Under the pieces are notes generated by a model. That model saw only the letters and a list, made by a program, of their open reading frames with translations. It searched no databases and was not told the DNA's origin. A program made the position numbers and the translations under genes. Positions 55,695 to 64,000 of a DNA stretch of 64,000 bases are shown here, in pieces. Where the stretch lies: NCBI RefSeq assembly GCF_008831285.2, contig NC_045144.1, positions 8,097,886 through 8,161,885 of the forward strand, read 5' to 3'. This stretch comes from Nymphaea colorata. Taxonomy: Eukaryota > Streptophyta > Magnoliopsida > Nymphaeales > Nymphaeaceae. The number at the start of each line of letters is the position of its first letter. Within the stretch, counting starts at the first letter, position 1.

Positions 55695-57091
55695 TGATGA
55701 TGAAGAAGAAGAAGAAGATGATGATGAAGGAAAGGAACTCGAGGTCAAATTGAAGGAATCGAGTATACAACCTAACAGCATCCACGGATGCCTTTTCTTA
55801 CAAAACTGCTCCATCATGGCAAAAGACACCAATGACTTCTTTTCTTTAATGAAACTATGGATACAAAAAAAATTGTAAGGCAGAACTTCCTGCTGCAAAA
55901 CTACTGTTAAATAGATAAGATCCACACGATCCCTCCATCTAGTATCATCATCTAAATTGGAGGATATTACATAATGACTACTTCTCTTTCTTTCCAACCT
56001 CAGTGGCTTCAATGTGTATACTCTACAGAAAAGAATCAGCACCAAGCCGGTGCTACAACCATGGAAATGGACAGTGGTGGAAAACCACTGCCCTAATTGG
56101 GATGACTGAGACATGAGCGATCAAAATCAGCCGCAAGAAGTCATCTCTCCAACTGCAAACACAAAGTACACCAGACAATGATAAAAGCAATAAGCTATTA
56201 ATCGGAATAAAACATTATCATGAATAATGATAATAAACAGAATTATGTAGTTATGTCTAGAGCACGTAATCCACTTTGGGAGATTCATAGAAGTTCAGGA
56301 CAATCTAACATGCGGGACGCGCATTATTAAATTTGCAACTCTTGCCCCACAGGAGAGAACGGATCTTACAAAGTCGAATAATTTTTCAAACAAATGTAAC
56401 ATTACAAAAAAAAAATTCCTCAATACCCACCTTAAGTTTCCAGGACTATAACTGATGCAAACCTAACTTCCTTATATTGTTTTTTCCATGACAATAGGAA
56501 GCCCCGACCACCAAGCCTTACAAGGACGAGACGATTGGTTTTTGACAAAATGCCAAAATTTTAGGCATAAATCTTTTTTCAAAACTCAGGTACATCTTGA
56601 AAATTATTCAAAAAAGTTAGGCCTTTTGGTCTAGACCATTTTTAGACAGTAAAATGATTATCATGTTATTTGTGGACTTGACGGAAGGAAGTCACCAAAA
56701 CTTTCAGGTGTCCTTGGAAACTTCCTTTGTTTTTTTGCAGAACAAATTGATAAAGGATATGTTTCACATGCTAGGATTAATATTACCTATTATATTTCAT
56801 TTCAGCAAGATAAAAAAATAATGTGCATAAAAGGTGAAGCTTTAGAAAAACTCCACCTTGTCATAGTGAACATATTTAAGGAGCTTAAGTTACTTAAGAA
56901 AACAATGGGTTCTACTACCATGCTCAGTTTTGCTAGTCGGTTAATAGGGGAAGAAAAGGAGGACATTGGCAGTTTCTTCAAAAGAAAATTTTTATGTTTT
57001 TCTACTTCTCAAAGGAGTCTAAAAAAGGAAGCCTCCAGAGACATACCATGGTTGTCATATCTGAAGCAAGATCTTGCCAAGATGGCTTCTT
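50614..57091. other. intergenic region, no gene recognised
   Basis: About 6.5 kb with only short frames lacking family motifs. Notable content: two direct copies of a ~50-bp segment (about 52485-52536 and 52619-52667, containing agctttctattaagatcca and ttatgtagcaaatatcctt), a slightly GC-richer patch near 53550-53720, and a GT/GA/GAA compound microsatellite at about 55608-55730. The last few hundred bases may include the 3' untranslated region of the GT43 gene. Confidence 0.45.
55608..55730. repeat. compound microsatellite GT-GA-GAA/GATGAT
   Basis: Runs of GT, then GA, then GAA and GATGAT trinucleotides. On the - strand it creates a Ser/Leu-rich pseudo-protein in frames that look long but are only repeat translation. 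Confidence 0.9.
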
Positions 57092-60000
57092 TTACTTGAT
57101 GGGTACAACAGCATCAAGGTTATGCTTGAGGCGCCAGCCTCTAGGATATTCAAGCACACCGTTTTCCACATGAAGATGCCAAGCCATAATCTTTGAGCAG
57201 CTATCGGGCAAACCTTCCATCTGACTTTCATCTTCAACCAACTGAGCTATGAATGTGGTCTCCTGGAAGATTGATGAGATTAAGTCTACCGGCATTTGGA
57301 AGAAAACAACGACTTTTGACACAGAATTTCGAATTTGCAGATGGCAGGAGACAAATGTCATAACTTGTCTCCAAGACAATTGAATGTATCGAGCAATCAA
57401 TTTCTACATGACAAACAGCTTGTTTTTTGCTAATTGTTTTTTCTTTTCCATTCGTTGGCTGTTAACCTGAGAGAAAGAGATCTACAAGAAAAAAAGCACT
57501 AGAGATATGACATAAGAATGCACTATATAGATGCTTAACAACGGTCAAAATATTCCAAAAAGGAAGGATTCTCCATTCTCAAACCAAGAAGATAAAAATG
57601 CAAGAATATTTCGTTGAAGCAACCAAAAAACAAAAAAAACCTTCTTTCCATAGAAGAATAGATACTCGGCAGGGTAGAATATGCACCATTAACATAATGC
57701 AGAGAAAAGACATGAAACAAGAAGACGATCCAAAAAAAATGATACTCACTTGAAAACCCTCTTTGACTGTATCCAATTGTCTAATAGGTTCTGGCTCAAG
57801 TCGGTGCCATCTCTCAGGTGCCCACAGTATGGTGCTATTGAATGCAAATCCAGACATGTCGACATGAAATCTGCGAAGCCGCTTGCTTTTTTCATTTGTA
57901 TGCCACCCAACGACTCGTCTTCCACTGCAAACAGGGCCTTCCAGTATGGTACTGGCTTTGTTCTGGGCAAGCATTGCGACAGGCCAGGTTCCAAAACGCC
58001 TGCATCACAACACAGTAACAACAAATCTTTTATCAAGTCCGACTATATTTTCTTCTGTTATGCAATGTACCCACATCAAAATAAACATAGACCAGAAATT
58101 ATATGATGAAATTCAAAAAAAGCAAAGAGAAATCCCACTGCATAGGAAGGTACAAAACTAATTCAGGCATGAAGATGTTTTGTTGGAACCAATTGTACAT
58201 TCTGTTTTATACTTTTTCTTTTTTCAGTGTGTGTTTGAGAGAATTTGATGATGTGACATGAGAGTCTGCCCCAAACATTCAGTTGATGTGCTGTTGCAGA
58301 CATTCTTTCTGCAGTCAGGTGTAACTATTTCAAGTGGGATTTGAGATTGCAGAAACAATTCATACGACTCCCACCCGTGTTTGATTGGCCAGCTCATGCA
58401 ACATAAAAAAAGGTGGGGTAAAACACTTATGAAATGTTGTTTTGACCATTTGTTTACAATCAGTATGTGTGAATGGACTCGGTACTCCTTTTTTCTGTTC
58501 GAGTGTACAAAATCATGAATCCTATTTTCTCTCCACTCTTACTTTTTCCTTGATCATTTCTTTTCCCAGAAGTTCAGTTATTCTCTCTCTCTCTCTCTTT
58601 TTTCTCTCTCTCTCTCTCTCTCTCTAACACACGCATAGATACCAAGATGTTACCAGCATACTAATACAAATATTAACGCTAACAGGAAGACAAAATTTAG
58701 AAACACTAACAAACATAGAGCTTCATAAAAGGCAATTTAGAAATGTTAATAAACACAAATCCAAACAATACTTTCATTTACAAATGTACTCTATGGTATT
58801 TGATGACATGCATGGCTTCTTGATCACCCAATGTTCCTTCTTTCACTTCATTCTTTCACATCAACCTAAAACTAATACTTCCTGAAATGATATAAGAAGA
58901 CATATAGATTCGCCTAATAGTTCAGAAGTTCTTGAAGGCAGTTTCACGACCAGGTCAAGCACCACAAGTTTTTCAGGGTCAGGAAATGTCCATTACATTG
59001 CATCTAAGTTCACATCAGTATGCACTGTAGGACTTCATGCAGTAATTTGTGCACCAAGAGCTCCTCGACCAGGGCAGACAAATTACAAATGTATCATTCC
59101 AGTACAGCCCTTCAGCACCCAAGACATGTGACTTGTGATATCAAACTCCAATATGGTTAAAAAACAATGACAGCAATATTAGGAGTCATGCCGGTCAATG
59201 TGTAGCTTTTCATTAATAGCTTTTCTCAAGAATGATCTAGGTAATCTTTTCAGTGATTGAATGTACACTTTACCAGCAACTATGCCTTTGCATAGTTGCA
59301 ATTTGCAAAGTATGTCCTTTTTTCCCACTCCATTAACCAGCCTAAATATAAAATTGAGGCCCAAACCCGTCAAAGCAGCAATTATTGGAATACATTCAGC
59401 TAACTAGATCTGAAGTTAAGATACAGTCTCATGGCTGTTAAACGTGGTGCAATTCATAGTAATCATAGAGAGAGAACTCTCCTAAGAGGAAACATTTCCC
59501 AACACTAGCTGGCTAACTGCAAAGTTAGCATTATATCTTGTAACTAGAACATGATCATGTATAGCCATTTAGGTGTACAACCAGTATCAGCTATCAAATG
59601 GTTCAGGTCCCTTGACGGTCACTGCTTAACACCTAATCAGTTCATCATGTGATCTGCCGCTGCAATTCACATAGTTTTCAACCCACACATGTACTAGAGT
59701 CATAATCTTAATACCTGCTTTAAAACACGTGAAATACATGTTGTAGAACCTTCAACTTCATCCTTCATCAAGCCATACTTATTTTCTGTTTTGCACATAG
59801 TTCTCCTAGAGAGGTTGCTTACCATGATGAAAAATAGAAATTCTATCAATTACACGGAGAAAAAATAACCACTTGATACGTACACTAAATCAGAAAGCCA
59901 CAGACCACAAATATGAGAAACAGCTGACAACGTCACAACATAGCTTACAAACCAACCCTTCTAAAAGTAGACTTAGATGTATACCACAGATTAAAACGTG

Positions 60001-61304
60001 AAACAGCAAATGACACTAGCTTGCAAATCACAGAGGCTGCTAAATCATCCAGAAGACCATAGGAATACCAAAAGAGGCAGAGCCTTGCATGCTGATTACT
60101 TTGTCCACCCAACCTTGGTCTCTCAGTCCTAAAATCTGCTCTGGCCCAATCACAAAGATGGAAATTGTAGTGGTTTGGAAAATTAGAACCCCCCCCCCCC
60201 CAAATTAATACTAACCGCATTGTCCATTGCAAAGTTCACATACTCAATCATATGAATACCAGTTGCATGGAGAAAGAGAAATAACACAACAATGAATAAA
60301 ATGAAGGCAGTACAATGGCTTCTAAATTGATATGGAGAAGTCCTCAGGAAATCAAAAGTTAGAGAATTCATGCACTACCGAATATCCCGCAGTTTCTGAA
60401 AAAGCTCGAGGGAATAGACATTGTCATCATCTGCGAAGTAAACAACTCCATCTAGCTCATGTTTTCTTATATGTTCGATAGCAAGATTGCGCTGATGAAC
60501 TCCTCTGTCTTTAATGTCACTCATATTCTTCGTGCAAACGAGATGCCTATACATGACCCCTGTCCGTCTCAAGATATCCGCCGTCTCCCTGGATGCTGCG
60601 CCCATCTCCACCACAACCCACAGAAGCGGAGGTGGGACAAGCCTCAATGTGTGACCCAATCTGCCCAGATAGTATGCTTGAAATGCCCGATTGTAAGTGG
60701 GGGTCACAACGATCAAAAGCTTGTTTGGTGCCTGATCAGGCTTCACAAACTTTGAAATTCCATTGAATTTCCCTGTATCTTTGCTCTCTGTCTCTTGTCC
60801 TATCAAATTACCCGGTTTCTCGTTTCTATGAACGCTCCACCTTCCTGGCTGGTAGAAACCAAGATCCTCCTGCGTTGTATTGACGGAATCAAACGAGAAA
60901 TCCAGTTGCTTCGGGAGGAGGATGGTTGTATCCATTGTTCCTAATGGAGAAAAGCCAGCAATGAACCCAAATATGAAGAAGAAGAGCAACCGAACTGCCA
61001 ACCTCCTCCACGATTGCACTCTGCCCTTGGACGATCTGTCGGGGAATCTCAAAGGCTTGGCCAGAGGAATCCTAATCACGATCGATAGAAAATGGTTCGA
61101 GAACATTATCAACGGGATGGAACCGAACAACCTTGAAGGAAGGAAGCCCTTCGAAGGCGAGGAATCAATCGGATCGTCGGGCGGAGGATCAAACGACGTA
61201 GACGAAGCAGAAACCGAGATGTAGCCGCCATTGGAACGAGGATCGATCTGATCCCCATCGCGATGCCGATGAAGCGGAGAGAAAGCGCGCCTAAGAGATG
61301 CCAT
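57092..61304 (-). CDS. IRX9H: IRX9-like family GT43 xylan glycosyltransferase, three exons
   Basis: A probable Golgi type II membrane protein acting in elongation of the beta-1,4-xylan backbone of cell walls (role known for the GT43 family). Exons on the - strand: 61304-60379, 57999-57750, 57262-57092; 448 codons. Introns are 2,379 and 487 bp, GT-AG, with matching phases. The ATG at 61302-61304 gives [16 protein letters not shown], typical of IRX9H-like proteins. A Ser/Pro-rich cytosolic tail is followed by a membrane anchor at about residues 102-119. The GT43 domain then has [27 protein letters not shown], the metal/UDP-sugar DDD motif at 292-294 and, in exon 2, [20 protein letters not shown]. 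Exon 3 has [10 protein letters not shown] and WHLHVE. IRX9H versus IRX9 is judged from N-terminus and motifs; IRX14 is less likely. Intron 1 contains only repeats and low-complexity DNA. Confidence 0.93.
58581..58626. repeat. CT microsatellite in the GT43 intron 1
   Basis: Two CT runs separated by a short T tract. Confidence 0.9.
60189..60201. repeat. poly-C run of 13 bases in the GT43 intron 1
   Basis: Thirteen C on the + strand, that is poly-G in the GT43 transcript sense, about 180 bp from the end of exon 1. Confidence 0.9.
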
Positions 61305-61397
61305 TACACTGAACAATCAAACTCGCAGAGTAACCCTAACCCTTAAACCAAAGGACAAATTCGGCGCGAACGGAGTCGAAGTCTTCGATTCAAAATC

Positions 61398-61406
61398 TTT
61401 ATATAT
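61398..61406 (-). promoter_or_regulatory. candidate TATA box of the GT43 gene
   Basis: On the - strand the word ATATATAAA sits about 95 bases before the ATG at 61304. That would leave a leader of roughly 60-70 nt. Position and sequence fit a TATA box, but no transcript evidence is available. Confidence 0.4.
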
Positions 61407-61409
61407 CGC

Positions 61410-64000
61410 AAGATCGAACTCTTGACATCCTTAAACCAGATACCAAACGCCGCAACGATCAATGTCCTCGTACACTAACAACAATTCTTCACAAAGTTGT
61501 CCAAAATCTCACATAGACTCAGAAAACCTTCGGAATTGCACTGATATAAACCCCAAGCCATGCATTAATTCCTGAAAAAGATTGCATCTGTTCATTTCAG
61601 ATACAAAGCTCGAACCAAAGGACGGGAAAATATCCCGAAATTGTGAGAATCCTGGCGAACTCGTTCATCAAAGAATTCAGAAAAACAAAGGAAGAGAAGA
61701 GGAGATGTCACAAAAACAAACCAGTCCTTGTGACCGATAATTTGAGAAAGAATAAAAGATTTTATTTATTCATCAAAAATCAACGGCAAAAGACAAGATC
61801 AACTACACTGAGATCTTCAGAATGCCACCAATAACGAATTTCAAAATGAACGGAAGACACCAATCAAGAGATCGAATTCAACAAGAACTAAAATGAGAAG
61901 AGAACATTTCAAAATGAAATTGGGAGGTGAAGCTGCCAAGAAGGGGAGAGGGAAGCGCGGTAGTTTCTGCAGAAGAGACGAAGACGGTTCTGGACCGTCA
62001 GATCTAGATAAACGGCTCTCGGTGGCATGAGATCTAACCCCCTCTCTTCGTACGTCACGGTAGTCAGGTCGGCGAAGGATGAAATACTAAAATACCCTTC
62101 TCGACGGCTCACCGAACCCAACTATTCGGACACACCACCATTTTTCTGTGGCCAAATTTTTGACCGTTTTTTCAAGTCAAAATTCGCCAATTAAATTAAT
62201 TGGAGACTTAGATATTATAAGTTTCAAAAATGTCGTATAAAAATGTTCCCTAATATGAGATTTATGATTGTTCTAATTTGCATAAAAATTCAGTTGTGTA
62301 TTGACCATTTTTTAGCTTATGAATTTGAACTTGGAGCCCAACTTAAGTATGAGGCTCAAATCAAAGAAATTTTTTAACTTCGACTGGATTGTTAAAAATT
62401 AAATACTTCTTGTAAAAACACCATAAACTTTTGCTAAAAGTTTATACATTGTCGCATGTGTTGATGTCATTGTTTACAATGGACTCCTTAGTTTTAGCTA
62501 TCCAACAACATTTAGCATCTCACATTTGATGAAAATATCTATAAACTAAAAGGGAAAACTTCAAAGTTGTACAAGTGTATCGTATCATACTCAACTATTC
62601 TGATATGTAAATCTGAAATTACGTCGCTATTTTGGCATTAAAATCATCAAATTTCTTAAAAATAGTCAAATAAAATTGAAGTTGAAATTTTATTATTTTG
62701 CAAATCTTTAAGAGGACTTTAATTGGTTTTCTTTCTCCCATCAGTATCAACACATAAAAAGTGATTTTAAAATGATAAAATAAAGGTATTTTATGAGTCA
62801 TTAGATCAATAACTATGGAAACAAAATAACCATATTCTAAATTATGTTATAGTTAATGTACTTGAAAAAGAAGTAGCTTTCCAATGATTGCCCTAATTTA
62901 TTTTCTAAAATTTCCAGTATTTAAAAAATGATAGGAGAATAAAGGAAAGAGGTTAGGTGCAAGGGAGAGATAGATATGATATTAATGACAATGAAAGAGA
63001 AAGAGAATCACCAATGGTACTTAGGAATTCAAACATGGCATTTTCTGTCAATACATTAATTTTACCAACATTTTCTGTCAATACATTAATTTTACCAACT
63101 TTGCTCATACTTTTTTATTCTCCTCTAAATATCTTGGTGAACGAGAATTTAATAATCTACCGCCCATAAAAGATGCCTGAAGGCCCCTCATTTCCCGAGG
63201 TTTTTCCAATAAATATCAAGCTACTTACTCAACATGATGATTTAGATGCTTTCATATAGAATTTCGCAAAGTAGATTTCATTTTTTAAAATTTAAATTTA
63301 TTACATGGAGAGTACCTCATCAAGCTTTGATAAATAATAAGATACATGGTGGTATGAGAAAAATAATTTCCTATTAAAAAAGGTAGTTGCATGTTGGTAG
63401 TGAATGAAATACATTATATTTTATACATTAAATGCATGTCGTTACAAGTTTATTAGCTTTAATCTCATGTTTATGATGAAATAAGTGTGAGTAAGCTTGG
63501 GACAAGTTTCACCATATTTGTTAGATGAATCCAGGAATTTAAGGTAGGTGCAAATCTTATTTCCTAAAATAACATTAATGACAGCTTTTCCATGTACTTG
63601 GAATAGTTTTTCCCTGTGTTACCTCTTCTCTTTAATTCTCCTTCTGCCTTTTCATTTCTCTTTTTTCTTTCTCCTCTTCTCCCTTCCTTTTTCACGTTAG
63701 AATGATTGCTCCTTAGAATTAGAAATTTACTTGTATCTTCAAGATGATCATATGCTTTAGCTACTTTTAACTATATATGTGTGTGTGTGTGTAGTGATTG
63801 GTAGAAAGCAGATCAATAGGTTAGGGACAAAAACAAGACCCTGTAAATATGATGTTTAAAGTGTTTTTTGAAATCTAACCTTACCAATAGCATCTTAAGG
63901 ATAAAATGATGCAAAATATATATTAAGTTCATCATCTTTTGGGTCTTAATAGTGTTTTTATGAATAGCTCTCATAGCATCAATATTTGATAATAAAAAAG
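61410..64000. other. promoter-side and intergenic DNA, no gene seen
   Basis: The first 700 bp, upstream of the GT43 gene, are of mixed composition. From about 62150 the sequence becomes strongly AT-rich with no recognisable coding frame. It holds a 30-bp tandem duplication at 63039-63098 and a TG tract near 63775-63793. Confidence 0.5.
63039..63098. repeat. 30-bp tandem duplication
   Basis: Two identical copies of a unit starting cattttctgtcaatacatta, at 63039 and 63069. Confidence 0.95.

Noticed and set aside
55464-56114. 216-codon - strand frame
   Set aside because: Much of it is translation of the GT/GA/GAA microsatellite, and the rest has no recognised domain or splice context.
1-64000. 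Search for CRISPR arrays, rRNA, tRNA genes, organelle DNA insertions or a multi-gene novel system
   Set aside because: No spaced identical repeats, no tRNA or rRNA landmarks, and the three host genes are unrelated in function; nothing supports a new system here.

Overview
This is a nuclear window from a flowering plant. The three recognisable host genes are plant families: an MRS2/CorA-type magnesium transporter, an EXO70 exocyst subunit and an IRX9-like GT43 xylan glycosyltransferase. They have GT-AG introns and lie in AT-rich, microsatellite-laden DNA full of Ty1/Copia elements. A 20-kb transposon-packed intron suggests a transposon-rich genome, possibly a non-grass or early-diverging angiosperm; the species cannot be named from sequence alone.

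Layout. 1-3.2 kb: GC-rich, degenerate, probably LTR-retroelement DNA. 3.2-9.06 kb: intergenic, with an unassigned 145-codon frame, a LINE endonuclease relic, two hAT-like miniature elements and a 59-bp tandem duplication. 9.06-31.85 kb: the MRS2 gene on the + strand, six coding exons and 416 codons. Its third intron (10835-31077) holds an old antisense Copia relic, a non-autonomous hAT element in that relic's LTR, a second Copia relic split by a young intact Copia (Copia-1, identical 307-bp LTRs), and a young antisense Copia (Copia-2, identical 165-bp LTRs, one frame break). 31.9-38.6 kb: intergenic, with another Copia relic, a possible CACTA-like element, a diverged array of ~90-bp repeats and microsatellites. 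38.67-40.54 kb: intronless EXO70 on the - strand. 44.67-49.52 kb: Copia-3 (- strand, 367-bp LTRs with two differences, one in-frame stop, gag N-terminus missing). 50-57 kb: mostly empty DNA with a third miniature element. 57.09-61.30 kb: GT43 gene on the - strand, three exons and 448 codons. 61.4-64 kb: AT-rich, no gene seen.

The three host genes serve unrelated processes (magnesium transport, secretory vesicle tethering, Golgi xylan synthesis) and do not form a cluster. The main interest is transposon history. Three insertions have precise 5-bp target duplications, two have identical LTRs, and elements are nested inside a gene whose exons still read cleanly. I found no evidence of a novel multi-gene system, CRISPR array, rRNA or tRNA gene.
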